Positions 46,953 through 56,678 of a stretch of DNA of 64,000 bases are shown piece by piece. Numbering within the stretch: position 1 is the stretch's first letter; each line of letters opens with the position of its first letter. The stretch lies in assembly GCA_035517495.1 (NCBI GenBank), contig DATIYT010000075.1, positions 131,801 through 195,800 of the forward strand. Reading direction: 5' to 3'. A model generated the notes under the pieces. That model did no database searches. It saw only the letters and a list, made by a program, of their open reading frames with translations, and was not told where the DNA came from. The position numbers and the translations under genes were made by a program. The DNA comes from DASZHJ01 sp035517495. GTDB lineage: Bacteria; Pseudomonadota; Alphaproteobacteria; ATCC43930; CGMCC-115725.

Positions 46953-48662
46953 ATGTCCGTCTCGACCCGCCATGCGTTAACGGCGGAGCGGCTGCTGCCC
47001 ATCCTTGGTTGGCTTCCGGCATATCAGCGGGCCTGGCTGCCTCCAGATATCCTAGCCGGGCTTGCCGTCTGGGCGGTCATGGTGCCGGAGGGCATGGCCT
47101 ACGCCGGAATCGTCGGCGTCCCGGCCATTATGGGCCTCTACACCATTGTCCCGGCACTGGTCGCCTACGCGCTTTTCGGCACGTCGCGCGTGCTCGTCGT
47201 CGGGCCAGACACCGCCACCGGACTGATCTCCGCGCTGACCGTGAGCGCGATTGCAGCTCAGGGTACAGCAGAATTCAATACGCTTACCTCCACCCTGGCG
47301 GTGCTGATCGGCGCGTTCTTCTTGCTCTTCGGCGTGATGCGCATGGGCTGGGTGGCAGCCTTCATTCCCACGCCCGTCATGCGAGGCTTCATTGAAGGCT
47401 TGGTCTTCGTGACCATCATCGGCCAGGTGCCGCATCTGCTGGGCATCGACGGCAGCTCCGGAAATTTCTTCATGCGATTATGGTCCGTGCTGCGGCATCT
47501 ACCGGATGCTTCGCTCGCCCCGGTGCTGACCGGTTCCCTCAGTTTCGCGACGATGCTGCTTTTGCGCCGCTTTGTACCCAGCCTGCCCGCGGCGCTGATT
47601 GTTGCGGTCGGAGCCACGATTCTCGTGAGCGTGCTTGGCGGAGAAGCCGCCGGCGTCGCTGTCGTCGGTGAGCTTCCGTCCGGCCTGCCTCACTTCGTCC
47701 TGCCCAAGCTTGATCTCGGGGTGTTGCAGGAGCTTGCGCCCGGCGCACTCGCGATCGTGCTGGTTGGCTATGCCGAGGCACTTGGCGGAGCAAAAGCCGC
47801 GGCGATGCAGAGCGGGGGCGACATCGAGCCCGATCAGGAGTTGCTCGCGCACGGGCCGGCCAACATCCTGAGCGGCCTCGCAGGGGGCTTTCTTGTGGTC
47901 GGTAGCCTTTCCAAGACTTCGGTAGCCATGGCTGCGGGCGCCCGCACGCAGGTTGCCAATCTGGTGGCCGCTCTCCTCACCTTCCTGACCCTTGTGCTAC
48001 TGACGCCGCTGTTTCGAGGCGTGCCCCATCCGGCGCTTGCCGCGATCGTCATCGCGGCAATGCTCCATCTGTCGAAACCGGCCTATCTGCGGAATCTGTT
48101 CACCCGCATGCGGCTGGAATTTGCCATCGCTGCGGTAGTGATTGCCGGCGAGCTCACTCTTGGTGTTTTGCAGGGCATTGCTATTGGGGTGGTCCTGTCG
48201 CTCCTGCGCTTGATTTACCAAGCGAGCCACCCGCATGGTGTGGTGCTCGGTCAGTTGCCGGGCACGGAAGCCTATCGCGACATCGAACGGCACCCGGAGG
48301 CGCGCACTTTTCCCGGCATGCTGATTTGGCGCGTGGGTGGCGATATGTTTTTTGCCAGTGCCGGCCGGGTCGTCGGGGGGATCAAGGCCGCGCTGGCTGC
48401 GAGCCGACCGCCGGCGAAGTACGTGCTTATCGACGCAGAGTCCATGAACTTCATGGACACGAGCGCTTGCGACGAATTGCTGCACTTCGCCCAGTGGCTG
48501 CACGGGCTCGGCATCACTCTTGGCTTCGCTCGCGTCCGCGACGAGGTGCGGGAAGTCATGCGCCATGGCGGCCTAGAGAGCTTCATTGGGGCTAGCAACT
48601 TCTATGAGCGCGTAACCGACGGCGTGGATCATTGGCAACGGACGTCCGGGCCCGCTCCTTGA
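46953..48662 (+). CDS. SulP-family anion transporter with STAS domain
   Basis: A 569-residue transporter. The membrane part opens with DILAGLAVWAVMVPEGMAYAGIVGVPAIMGLYT, the SulP signature, and has 12-14 hydrophobic segments. From about residue 440 a cytoplasmic STAS domain follows, with VLIDAESMNFMDTSACDELL as its core. SulP proteins carry sulfate, bicarbonate, molybdate or dicarboxylates; nothing in the neighbourhood fixes the anion. ATG 46953 begins the conserved N-tail. Confidence 0.9.
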   Translation: MSVSTRHALTAERLLPILGWLPAYQRAWLPPDILAGLAVWAVMVPEGMAYAGIVGVPAIMGLYTIVPALVAYALFGTSRVLVVGPDTATGLISALTVSAIAAQGTAEFNTLTSTLAVLIGAFFLLFGVMRMGWVAAFIPTPVMRGFIEGLVFVTIIGQVPHLLGIDGSSGNFFMRLWSVLRHLPDASLAPVLTGSLSFATMLLLRRFVPSLPAALIVAVGATILVSVLGGEAAGVAVVGELPSGLPHFVLPKLDLGVLQELAPGALAIVLVGYAEALGGAKAAAMQSGGDIEPDQELLAHGPANILSGLAGGFLVVGSLSKTSVAMAAGARTQVANLVAALLTFLTLVLLTPLFRGVPHPALAAIVIAAMLHLSKPAYLRNLFTRMRLEFAIAAVVIAGELTLGVLQGIAIGVVLSLLRLIYQASHPHGVVLGQLPGTEAYRDIERHPEARTFPGMLIWRVGGDMFFASAGRVVGGIKAALAASRPPAKYVLIDAESMNFMDTSACDELLHFAQWLHGLGITLGFARVRDEVREVMRHGGLESFIGASNFYERVTDGVDHWQRTSGPAP

Positions 48663-48842
48663 CAGGCGGCCAAGGCCGAAGCAATTCGGCCCGGCGACCG
48701 GAGCGGCTCATGGTTGCAAACCTATTTCCTGCTGGCCACGCCCGGCATTCCCGTGAAGACTATCGAGCCAGCTACGCACCGCGCTCACCGCCAACAACCT
48801 TTGCTTTCGGATGACCTCCGGAGGGTGACGGCCTCGGTAAGC

Positions 48843-49367
48843 ATGAACGGGAATACGACCACCATCGCTGGTATTCCACTCCCCTCGGACGCTCCGCTCT
48901 TTTTGGCGTTTATCGCCGTACACATAGCGGCAGGACTGACGGCGATCATAGCCGGTGCAATTGCGATGCTCAGCCGAAAACAGCCGGGACGTCATCCCCA
49001 GGCCGGAACCGTCTATTACTGGGCCCTTGCTGTCATCTTCGTCACGATGTCACCCCTCTCGTTATCCAGATGGAGCGAGGATTATCGCCTGTTCATTTTG
49101 GGGGTTCTGTCGTTCGTCGCCGCGACGATCGGCCGGACGGCAAGGCGAAGACCTTGGCAGTCTTGGGCGCGCATTCACATGACCGGAATGGGCGGCTCCT
49201 ACATCATCCTCCTGACCGCCTTCTGCGTGGTCAACGGGCCAAACCTTCCGCTGTTGCGTTTTTTGCCGCCGGTTGCTTTCTGGCTTTTGCCGACGTTGAT
49301 CGGGGCGCCGATCTTGGTTTATGCGCTGCTGCGACACCCGTGGGTGCGGCCACGAAGTTCCAACTAG
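48843..49367 (+). CDS. DUF2306-like membrane protein, end supplied by a repeat
   Basis: A 174-residue protein with about five hydrophobic segments (FLAFIAVHIAAGLTAIIAGA, VYYWALAVIFVTM, LFILGVLSFVAATIGRTAR, SYIILLTAFCVVNG and FWLLPTLIGAPILVYALL), resembling DUF2306 membrane proteins. The HxQAGTVYYW and WARIHMTGMGGSYI stretches hold conserved-looking His residues. ATG 48843 is chosen; the frame is open to 48714. The stop codon TAG is the CTAG that begins the palindromic array at 49364, so the natural C-terminus may have been replaced on insertion. Confidence 0.7.
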   Translation: MNGNTTTIAGIPLPSDAPLFLAFIAVHIAAGLTAIIAGAIAMLSRKQPGRHPQAGTVYYWALAVIFVTMSPLSLSRWSEDYRLFILGVLSFVAATIGRTARRRPWQSWARIHMTGMGGSYIILLTAFCVVNGPNLPLLRFLPPVAFWLLPTLIGAPILVYALLRHPWVRPRSSN

Positions 49368-49532
49368 TGTGGCGGATTTGAAGTTCCTCCGATCACTGCC
49401 GGCCGCTCGGAGAGGAACTTCAAATCCGAAGGCCACACTAGCAATCAATGAGTTGCTAGTGTCCCCATGATTCCGAAGTTCGCATCTGAGCTTGGCCGTT
49501 TGGTCATGCGAACTTCGGAATCGGGACACTAG
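49364..49532. repeat. Array of three CTAG-bounded palindromes
   Basis: Three adjoining inverted repeats share CTAG junctions. The first (49364-49441) has arms CTAGTGTGG/CCACACTAG with inner arms GGATTTGAAGTTCCTC/GAGGAACTTCAAATCC. The second (49438-49459) is CTAGCAA/TTGCTAG. The third (49456-49532) has arms CTAGTGTCCC/GGGACACTAG with inner arms ATTCCGAAGTTCGCAT/ATGCGAACTTCGGAAT. The same CTAG boundary rule governs the element at 39813-39918, though the arms differ. Confidence 0.75.
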
Positions 49533-49816
49533 TCTGGTCCACGAACACGCACAACGCTCAAAAGACAGTTAATGTCCACCATCCCGGGAAGTGCGAACCA
49601 CAGCGCATTCTCATGTATATTCGTGCGGATAGCCGTCCGACACAGTGCGCTTCGGAACCTCGGATGCAATTGGTGAAAAAATGTTATCGACACCGGGCTA
49701 TCGACGAATAAGCTCAAGGTTGTGTTTCAGTTTTGGCAACAGGGAGGCGGCGATCGCTTCGATCGCGGGCAGCCTGTTCTATCGCGCGTTCGCGCCATAA
49801 AAAGCGGGCGGTTGCA
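49533..49816. other. Leader region of the peptidase C26 gene
   Basis: No gene is seen. A perfect GCGATCG-CTT-CGATCGC palindrome at 49750-49766 lies about 50 bases before ATG 49817 and could be an operator or a leader hairpin; evidence is weak. Confidence 0.35.
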
Positions 49817-50587
49817 ATGAGAAAGCCGGTAGTGGGTGTGATTGGAAACGCCCAGGTCATCAACGACAGCCACCATGTGCAGTCCACGGGAAAGCGCAGT
49901 CTCATGGCGGTCGCAGAAGTCGCAGGTGCTTTACCCCTGATGTTTGCAGGCACGCCCGGCGTCACCGATGTCGACACCCTACTTAGCGCTGTCGACGGCA
50001 TCCTGCTGACCGGCGCACGCGCCAACGTGCATCCCTCACGATATGGGGTCGAGCCCGACCCTCGATACGAACCCTTCGATCCCGACCGCGATGCGACGGC
50101 TCTCGAGCTCGTCCGAGCTTGCGTCGAACGGGGCGTGCCACTCCTGGGAATCTGTAGAGGGCTTCAAGAAATGAACGTCGCATTCGGCGGGACCCTGCAC
50201 CCGGAGATTCGTGATCTTCCGGGGCGCATGAACCACCGGGCGCCGAGGCTTGAGAGCGGCGAAATCCATCGCGATCCTAAGGTCGTATTTGCGGACCGGC
50301 ACGAGGTGCGTTTCCGCCCGGGCAGCCTGTTCGAGCAGCTCTTCGGTTGCACGACGATCCGCGTCAATTCGCTGCATGGCCAAGGCATTCTCGAGCCGGG
50401 CAAGAGAATTGTCGTCGAGGGTGTTGCAGAAGACGGCACAATCGAAGCGATCCGCGTTGCCGATGCGCCGTCTTTTGCGCTTGGTGTTCAGTGGCACGCG
50501 GAACACGACGCGCAGAACAATCCCGTTAATCGCATTTTGTTTGAAGCATTCGGCGCGGCACTGCTCAGAAACAAACCGACCTTCTGA
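49817..50587 (+). CDS. Peptidase C26 / gamma-glutamyl-gamma-aminobutyrate hydrolase-like protein
   Basis: A 256-residue class I glutamine-amidotransferase-fold hydrolase. The nucleophile elbow GVPLLGICRGLQEMNVAFGG holds the catalytic Cys, and ALGVQWHAEHD the His and nearby acidic residue. ILLTGARANVHPSRYG and the INSLHGQGI-like VNSLHGQGILEPG match PuuD-type enzymes, which hydrolyse gamma-glutamyl-GABA in putrescine breakdown. No other puu gene is present here, so the substrate remains open. ATG 49817 follows a weak ribosome-binding site. Confidence 0.87.
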   Translation: MRKPVVGVIGNAQVINDSHHVQSTGKRSLMAVAEVAGALPLMFAGTPGVTDVDTLLSAVDGILLTGARANVHPSRYGVEPDPRYEPFDPDRDATALELVRACVERGVPLLGICRGLQEMNVAFGGTLHPEIRDLPGRMNHRAPRLESGEIHRDPKVVFADRHEVRFRPGSLFEQLFGCTTIRVNSLHGQGILEPGKRIVVEGVAEDGTIEAIRVADAPSFALGVQWHAEHDAQNNPVNRILFEAFGAALLRNKPTF

Positions 50588-50932
50588 TTTCCGGCGCCAG
50601 CTCGGCGCGCGAACCGGCGGCCTTATTTTTGCCGCGAGTCTGCCACGCCCGTTTGGCGGTGCTCTATCCGTGGCTAGCTGCGGTGGAGAGTCGTCTCCTG
50701 TTCCATTTCATGTGCCCTTTTTTGCCGACGCCCTGAATACCACAAGAACGAAAAACATTTCGCGAAAGGTCACCGCGGATTTGCTGGCGTCGAGCTCCCC
50801 CGTGGCGGGGTGTCGGGTCACGCGGATCGGCTCCCGCACGAGCTGTGCGTGATCGTGTGCAGCGGAGGGTGACCACGTCCTCAGCGTCGGGTAGCGTGCT
50901 CAAGGCAATGGCGCACATCAGGGGAGGCGACT
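50588..50932. other. 345-bp gap without a recognised gene
   Basis: Frames on both strands lack family features or plausible starts. The last 20 bases carry the ribosome-binding site of the small gene at 50933. No repeat or RNA was recognised. Confidence 0.4.
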
Positions 50933-51298
50933 TTGACCGCAACATGGAAGACTGTCGCAGCGACGGTGCTCTGCATCGCCACACTGTGCTCGGCAACTGC
51001 CAAAAACTATACCACCGGTAAGGTCTATCAGTTCAGTGTCAGACATTGCGGCGAGTACGCGCAGGACCGCAAGCTGCCGGACGGTGTCGGGATGAACGCA
51101 ATCGACACGTGGTACGTCGCGGGCTGGCTGACGGCGTATAACGACATGGTTCCAGGCGGCAACATCGAAGGAGACGGTGCCGTCAATAGTACGCTTCTGT
51201 GGCTCGATCGGTACTGCCTCGACCATCCCTCCAGCAGCGTTCCGGACGGTCTCGCGGAGTTTGGCGCCATTTTCGCGCCACAGATGCTGAAGAAGTGA
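50933..51298 (+). CDS. Small exported hypothetical protein, TTG start
   Basis: A 121-residue protein with a signal peptide (WKTVAATVLCIATLCSATA) and a mature part of about 98 residues with two cysteines (RHCGEYA and LDRYCLDHP) that could form a disulfide. The pattern WYVAGWLTAYNDM...TLLWLDRYCLDHP occurs in small periplasmic proteins of unknown role from Bradyrhizobium-like bacteria. The start is TTG 50933: AGGGGAGG lies 5-6 bases upstream, and the nearby ATG is in another frame. Function is unknown. Confidence 0.7.
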   Translation: MTATWKTVAATVLCIATLCSATAKNYTTGKVYQFSVRHCGEYAQDRKLPDGVGMNAIDTWYVAGWLTAYNDMVPGGNIEGDGAVNSTLLWLDRYCLDHPSSSVPDGLAEFGAIFAPQMLKK

Positions 51299-51568
51299 CA
51301 CACATCATCGGATACGACGCAAATCTTGCTGAACTTCTTACAGTGGCCTCCTCCGCTGTCCGGTCGTGAAGTGACGGTTCGCACACCAAGCGGGAGAAAT
51401 GCCTGTCATGCTCTCCTCGAAGAAGCATGTGGTATGATCCAGCGGACAGCCGTTTGAAGGGTGGACCATGGCCGCCCCAAGGCAGATTGAGCCGGTTGAC
51501 AACGCCACCCGGAAGCAGCGAGCGGATTGTGCTCCCGGTCTCGCTTTTCCGCTGCAGGGTAGTACCAA

Positions 51569-53332
51569 ATGAACGAGCAGCGGGTCGATCGCCGCTTGGT
51601 GGCGATATTGGCGGTCGATGTCGCCGGCTATTCGCGGCTGATGGAGCAGGACGAGGAAGGGACGCTCTCGGCGCTGCGCGCGGTGCGACGCGAGATCGTC
51701 GATCCCAAAATCGCCGAGCACCGCGGCCGCATCGTGAAGACCACTGGTGACGGTCTCCTGATCGAGTTCGCAAGTGTTGTCGATGCGGTCCGGTGCGCGG
51801 TCGAGCTGCAGCGAATGATGCACGGCCGTAACGAGAACGGACCGCCGGAGCGGCGCATCGACTTCCGGATGGGTGTCAACGTCGGCGACATCATAATCGA
51901 AGACGGCGACATTTTCGGCGACGGGGTGAACATCGCCGCCCGGCTGGAAGCACTCGCCGAACCGGGTGGAATTTGCCTGAGCGCCGCAGCACACGAGCAA
52001 GTCCGCGATCGGCTCGACATCGTTTTCGAAGATCGGGGCGAGCAGCAGGTCAAGAACATCGCGCGACCCATCCATATCTATGTCGTAGTCCTGGGTGCAG
52101 CCTCACGCGCGACCACGCCTCACGCACCGAGGCTCGCTCTTCCCGACAAGCCGTCGATCGCGGTTCTGCCGTTCGACACCATGAGTGAGGAGCGCGACCT
52201 TGGCTATCTTGCCGACGGCATCGTCGAGGCCATCACTGCTGCGCTTTCGCGTATTCGCTCCTTTTTCGTCATCGCGCGGAATTCCGCTTTTACCTACAAG
52301 GGCAAAGCGGTGAATGTGCGCGATGTCGGAAGGGAATTGGGCGTCGCCTATGTCCTTGAAGGCAGCGTGCAGAAGGCCGGCAACCGCATCCGCATCATCG
52401 TGCAGCTGATCGAGACCGAGGGCGGCGCCCACGTCTGGACGGCGCGCTATGACGGCACGACGGACGATATCTTCGATCTCCAGGATCGTATCACGGAACA
52501 GGTGGCAGGAGCGCTGCAACCTTCAATCCGCATCGCCGAGATCGAGCGCGCGAGGCGCAAGCGGCCGCAGGCTCTCGGTGCCTATGACTATGCCATGCGA
52601 GCAATGCCCCACGTCTGGGCGTTGGAAAAGGACGAGAGCGGCAAGGCTCTCGATCTTCTGGATAAGGCGCTTGGCATTGACCCCGACTACCCCCTGGCTC
52701 TCGCGCTCGCAGCTTGGTGCCATGCGCAGCGCTCTGTTTACCAATGGGCTGAACGGATTGAAGAGAGCAAGGCGCGGGCGTTGACCCTGGCCGAACGCGC
52801 AGCCGCCATCAGCAGCGACGATCCGCTCATTCTCGCCGTGCTCGGCGCTGTACACACCTTCGTTCGAAACCACGGTACAGCGCGGATCCTGCTGGAGCGC
52901 GCACTCTCCATCGATCCCAACGCCGCCTGGGCGTGGAGCCGACTCGCTTGGCTCGACAATTACGCCGACCGGCCGGACGACGCGATCGAGAAGTTCGAGC
53001 GCGCCCTGCGCCTGAGCCCGCTCGACCCGGCAAATTTCAACAACCATATCGGCATCGGCTCTGCGCACGAAGTGGCGGGCCGCTATGACGAGGCGGTGGC
53101 GATGTACCGGCGGGGGCTTGAGGAGCAACCGCACGCGCTTTGGGTCTACCGCAACCTCTCCGCCGCGCTTGCTGGAGCGGGGAGGATGGCGGAGGCCAAA
53201 GATGCCTACGCTAAAATGCTGCGCACCTATCCGGGCCTAACGGGCGCGACACTCCGGCAAGCGCTGGTGTTCTCGCCGGCGGCCCTCGACCGCATGGTGG
53301 AGAATCTGAAGAAGCTGGGCCTACCAGACTGA
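51569..53332 (+). CDS. Class III adenylate cyclase with TolB-like domain and TPRs (copy 1)
   Basis: A 587-residue protein. Residues 8-190 are a class III nucleotidyl cyclase: metal Asp17 and Asp61 (VDVAGYS, GDGLLIEF), adenine-contacting Lys57, and the transition-state pair Asn121/Arg125 in GVNIAARLEA, so the site looks complete and ATP-specific. A TolB-N-like domain follows (PSIAVLPFDTMSEERDLGYLADGI to about 325), then TPRs to the end. No membrane segment is seen. Such modular cyclases are expanded in Bradyrhizobium and relatives; the TPR part probably senses a partner protein. It is convergent with a paralogue at 53568. Confidence 0.9.
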   Translation: MNEQRVDRRLVAILAVDVAGYSRLMEQDEEGTLSALRAVRREIVDPKIAEHRGRIVKTTGDGLLIEFASVVDAVRCAVELQRMMHGRNENGPPERRIDFRMGVNVGDIIIEDGDIFGDGVNIAARLEALAEPGGICLSAAAHEQVRDRLDIVFEDRGEQQVKNIARPIHIYVVVLGAASRATTPHAPRLALPDKPSIAVLPFDTMSEERDLGYLADGIVEAITAALSRIRSFFVIARNSAFTYKGKAVNVRDVGRELGVAYVLEGSVQKAGNRIRIIVQLIETEGGAHVWTARYDGTTDDIFDLQDRITEQVAGALQPSIRIAEIERARRKRPQALGAYDYAMRAMPHVWALEKDESGKALDLLDKALGIDPDYPLALALAAWCHAQRSVYQWAERIEESKARALTLAERAAAISSDDPLILAVLGAVHTFVRNHGTARILLERALSIDPNAAWAWSRLAWLDNYADRPDDAIEKFERALRLSPLDPANFNNHIGIGSAHEVAGRYDEAVAMYRRGLEEQPHALWVYRNLSAALAGAGRMAEAKDAYAKMLRTYPGLTGATLRQALVFSPAALDRMVENLKKLGLPD

Positions 53333-53567
53333 CGCCGCAGAGTAAATCGGCGCGCGCCACCCGCAGCCGGTGCTTGCGCCTGGATCGGGTCAGGAACGGT
53401 GGTCGGAGCGATGATCGCATGGAGTCCGGTTTTCCCTCGCGAGTGGACTTCCGCTGGGCACCACCCGATCGTCCGAGAAGTGCGTTAGCGGAAATCACTT
53501 CGTTGTATTCGATCACCTCGTCGGCGCCGGAGGCGAGCCGCCTGACTTACCGTGTGGTCGGGCATTT

Positions 53568-55319
53568 TCACTCATGTAACAAAGACGCCGAGCGAAGGGC
53601 CTCGATGAACCGTTCGCGTTCATGGGACAACATGAACGGGTAAGTGTCGTCGATGTAGGCGACATCGAGTGTCGGCTGCAGGCGCGAAAGCTCTGCCGCA
53701 GCCGCTCGCGCCGTGTCACTCAATCCGCGCAGACTCAATGCAGCCACGAGTCGTTGCCGAGCCCTCACATTTCCCGGCTGAATCCGTATGGCCTTCTCCG
53801 CGGTCGAAATCGCCTCGCCGAGATTGTCGAGCAACAAGTGGCATAGACTTTGATCTGCGATCGCAAGCGAGCGGAAGCGGTAGTGCGGGTCCAGGCGCAA
53901 AATCGCATCGAGATGCGGCAACGCCTCCCCCGGGTGGCCGGTGAATTCGAGGACGCAGGCAAGGAAATGTCTCGCCAGGGGAGCACTCGGATTGAGCGCA
54001 ACCGCTTGCTCTACGCCATCGAGAGCGGACTGGAAGTCCCGCTCGGTCCACAACCGCCCCATACCCCGCAGGCCTTGCGCTAGCCACTCGCGGTCATCGC
54101 ACGAGACGGCCTGTTCAGCGGCTTCAAGTGAAGACTTCAACGCGTCAGCGCGATTGACCCAGCCCAGGATACCTTCATGGTAGCGACATAGGGATAACAG
54201 CGACCACGCCCGGGCCGAAGACGGATCAATTTCCAACGCAAGCTTGAGATGGTTGCGTGCTTCCGCATGGCCGGCAGGCGTCATGCGCTCCTGGAGAGAC
54301 AAGGCCTTCAGAGCGTGGTCCCAAGCACTGAGATCGGAAGGATGTTTGCGCGATGCGCGCCGCGCCTCGGCACGATGAATCTCTGGCTCGATGCTGGCCA
54401 CGATCCGTTCGGCGATCTCTTCCTGCACGATGAAGACATCTGCGATCTTGCGGTCGTACCGCTCCGCGAACAGGTGGTGTCCGGTCGCCCCGTCTATGAG
54501 CTGCACGGTGATGCGAATCTGTTCGCCGGAGCGCCGCGCGCTGCCCTCAACAAGATATGCCGCACCCAATTCGCGGCCGATCTCTGTGACGTTCTTGGGC
54601 TTGCCCTTGTAAACAAATGTTGAATTGCGTGCGACGACGGGAAACCAGCGCCAATATGCAAGCGCCGTAATGATGTCCTCGGTCAGTCCTTCGACGAAAT
54701 AGTCTTCCGCTGGATCCTTGCTCAAATTGTCAAACGGCAACACGGCGACTGCCTGGAGATCGCCAAAATCACCTTGCAGCCTTGGTCTCCTCGGTTTTGA
54801 AGGGCGGCCCATCACCAACCGAAAAACCTTGACCGGACGTGCGATATTTTTCAGAGATCGATCACCGAGATCGTCAAAGCTATGTTGGACTCGGTCGCGC
54901 ACCTGGTCATAGGCGGCCTGCGACAGGAGAATGCCCCCCGGGTCGGCCGATCCTTCCAGTCGCGCCGCGACGTTAACGCCATCGCCGAAGACGTCGCCGT
55001 CCTCAACCATGATGTCACCGACATTTATGCCAATCCGCAACTCGATGCTTTGAGCAGCTTTCGTTTCACCACTCATTTCGGCAACACGGCCCTGAATTTC
55101 GACCGCACATTCGACGGCATCGACAGCGCTGGCAAATTCCAGGAGAAAGCCGTCGCCCATTGCCTTCACAAGCCGCCCGCCGCGGGCCTCTACGGCGGGG
55201 TCGATGATGGAGCTTCGCAAAGTGGCCACCGCGGTCAGCGTAGCGGCCTCATCATCCCCCATCAGATGGCCGTAACCGACGATATCGGCCAAAACGATCA
55301 CAGCGAGCCTGCGTTCCAT
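53568..55319 (-). CDS. Class III adenylate cyclase with TolB-like domain and TPRs (copy 2)
   Basis: A 583-residue paralogue of the preceding gene with the same order of domains. Catalytic residues are present: Asp12 (LADIVGYGHL), Lys52 and Asp56 (GRLVKAMGDGFLLEF), Asn116 and Arg120 (GVNVAARLEG). The TolB-like part starts AVAVLPFDNLSKDPAEDYFVEGL, and TPRs fill residues about 340-570. It should make cAMP from ATP. The two genes face each other across 235 bases with no clear terminator; whether they arose by inverted duplication or independent acquisition cannot be told by eye. Confidence 0.9.
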   Translation of the reverse strand: MERRLAVIVLADIVGYGHLMGDDEAATLTAVATLRSSIIDPAVEARGGRLVKAMGDGFLLEFASAVDAVECAVEIQGRVAEMSGETKAAQSIELRIGINVGDIMVEDGDVFGDGVNVAARLEGSADPGGILLSQAAYDQVRDRVQHSFDDLGDRSLKNIARPVKVFRLVMGRPSKPRRPRLQGDFGDLQAVAVLPFDNLSKDPAEDYFVEGLTEDIITALAYWRWFPVVARNSTFVYKGKPKNVTEIGRELGAAYLVEGSARRSGEQIRITVQLIDGATGHHLFAERYDRKIADVFIVQEEIAERIVASIEPEIHRAEARRASRKHPSDLSAWDHALKALSLQERMTPAGHAEARNHLKLALEIDPSSARAWSLLSLCRYHEGILGWVNRADALKSSLEAAEQAVSCDDREWLAQGLRGMGRLWTERDFQSALDGVEQAVALNPSAPLARHFLACVLEFTGHPGEALPHLDAILRLDPHYRFRSLAIADQSLCHLLLDNLGEAISTAEKAIRIQPGNVRARQRLVAALSLRGLSDTARAAAAELSRLQPTLDVAYIDDTYPFMLSHERERFIEALRSASLLHE

Positions 55320-55553
55320 ATGGCGCTCCAGAACGGATCGACGCGCACCTGCAACTGGATCGGTGAAATCTGTCCAACTCTATCAAAGCATTGGCGGTCA
55401 CTCTACGGTGAACGCTTCGAAATCAGACGATAACCGGCGGCCCGCCCGGCCTTGCTGGAGAAGCTTAGACTGAGTTAGCTTCGCCGTCATCCGGGCGTGG
55501 TCGCTGCCGCGCAAAGTTTCTCATCGCGAACAGTGCAATGTTGGGAGGGCCGC

Positions 55554-56603
55554 ATGAAGCGGAAGTACCAGAGTGTCGTCGAAACAATCGGCAGGACGCC
55601 GGTCGTCCGGATCAATCGTTTGGCACCGCCGGGCGTGAACCTTTTCGTGAAGATTGAGGCCTTCAACCCGCTTGGTTCAGTGAAAGACCGGCTGGCTCTG
55701 GGCGTCATCGAGGCGGCCGAAAAGTCGGGTGAGCTTAAGCCCGGCCAGACGATCATCGAGGCGACGAGCGGCAATACCGGGATCGGCCTTGCCATGGTTT
55801 GCGCAGCCAAGGGATATCCGCTCGTGGTGACCATGGCAGAGCCATTTAGCGTGGAGCGGCGCAAGCTGATGCGCTTCCTTGGGGCGAAGGTCATCATAAC
55901 TCCCGCCGCCGAGCGCGGCATTGGCATGGTCACCAAGGCTAACGAGCTTGCCAAAGCGCACGGCTGGTTCATGACTAGGCAGTTTGAAAATGAAGCCAAT
56001 CCCGATTTTCATTCGCGCACGACGGCTCGCGAAATACTCGACGATTTTGCCGGAGAGCGGCTGGACTATTGGGTGACGGGTTATGGCACCGGCGGAACCC
56101 TGAAGGGTGTCGCGCGGGTGCTCGCCAAGGAGCGCCCCGAAACGAAGATTGTGGTTTGCGAGCCGGAAGATGCGCAGCTGTTGGGCAGCGGCATCGTGCA
56201 GTCGCGAAATTCGGACGGTACTCCGGCGGCCGCCCATCCGACATTCAAACCGCATCCGATGCAGGGTTGGACGCCGGATTTCATCCCGAAGCTCACCGAC
56301 GATGCAGTCGCAATGAAGGTCATCGATCGCGTGCTGCCGATCTCCGGCCCCGAAGCCATTCGCTGCAGCAAGGACCTTGCCACCCGGGAGGGCATCTTTG
56401 TCGGCATTACCTCAGGTGGGACCTTTGCGGGCGCGCTCAAGATCGCGGCCGAGGCGGAGAAAGGAGCGAACATTCTCTGCATGCTGCCTGACACCGGCGA
56501 GCGTTATTTGAGTACGCCACTTTTCGCTGATGTGTCGGCAGACATGAATGAGGAGGAGCTCAAGATTTCGCGATCGACTCCAAGCGCACAGCTCAATCCC
56601 TAG
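55554..56603 (+). CDS. cysK: Cysteine synthase (O-acetylserine sulfhydrylase)
   Basis: A 349-residue fold-type II PLP enzyme. Lys44 in GSVKDRL binds PLP, EATSGNTGIGLA binds the substrate, GYGTGGTLKGVARVL is the phosphate loop and GITSGGTFAGALKIA the C-terminal signature. It forms cysteine from O-acetylserine and sulfide. The sequence is closer to CysK/CysM than the CBS-like gene at 1187. GGGAGG precedes ATG 55554. About 30 residues at the C-terminus extend beyond the usual end and resemble plant-like cysteine synthases. The gene name is by family; the thiol donor is not proven. Confidence 0.85.
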   Translation: MKRKYQSVVETIGRTPVVRINRLAPPGVNLFVKIEAFNPLGSVKDRLALGVIEAAEKSGELKPGQTIIEATSGNTGIGLAMVCAAKGYPLVVTMAEPFSVERRKLMRFLGAKVIITPAAERGIGMVTKANELAKAHGWFMTRQFENEANPDFHSRTTAREILDDFAGERLDYWVTGYGTGGTLKGVARVLAKERPETKIVVCEPEDAQLLGSGIVQSRNSDGTPAAAHPTFKPHPMQGWTPDFIPKLTDDAVAMKVIDRVLPISGPEAIRCSKDLATREGIFVGITSGGTFAGALKIAAEAEKGANILCMLPDTGERYLSTPLFADVSADMNEEELKISRSTPSAQLNP

Positions 56604-56678
56604 GCGGTTCATACCGGCAAAAGAACACCGGCGCTGATTGCCAGTCTGTTGGTGTCGGGGTCTGTTCTGGAGAGTGCA

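Noticed and set aside
49750..49766. GCGATCG-CTT-CGATCGC palindrome as an operator
   Set aside because: A single short GC-rich palindrome without a partner site or promoter context is not enough for a regulatory call.
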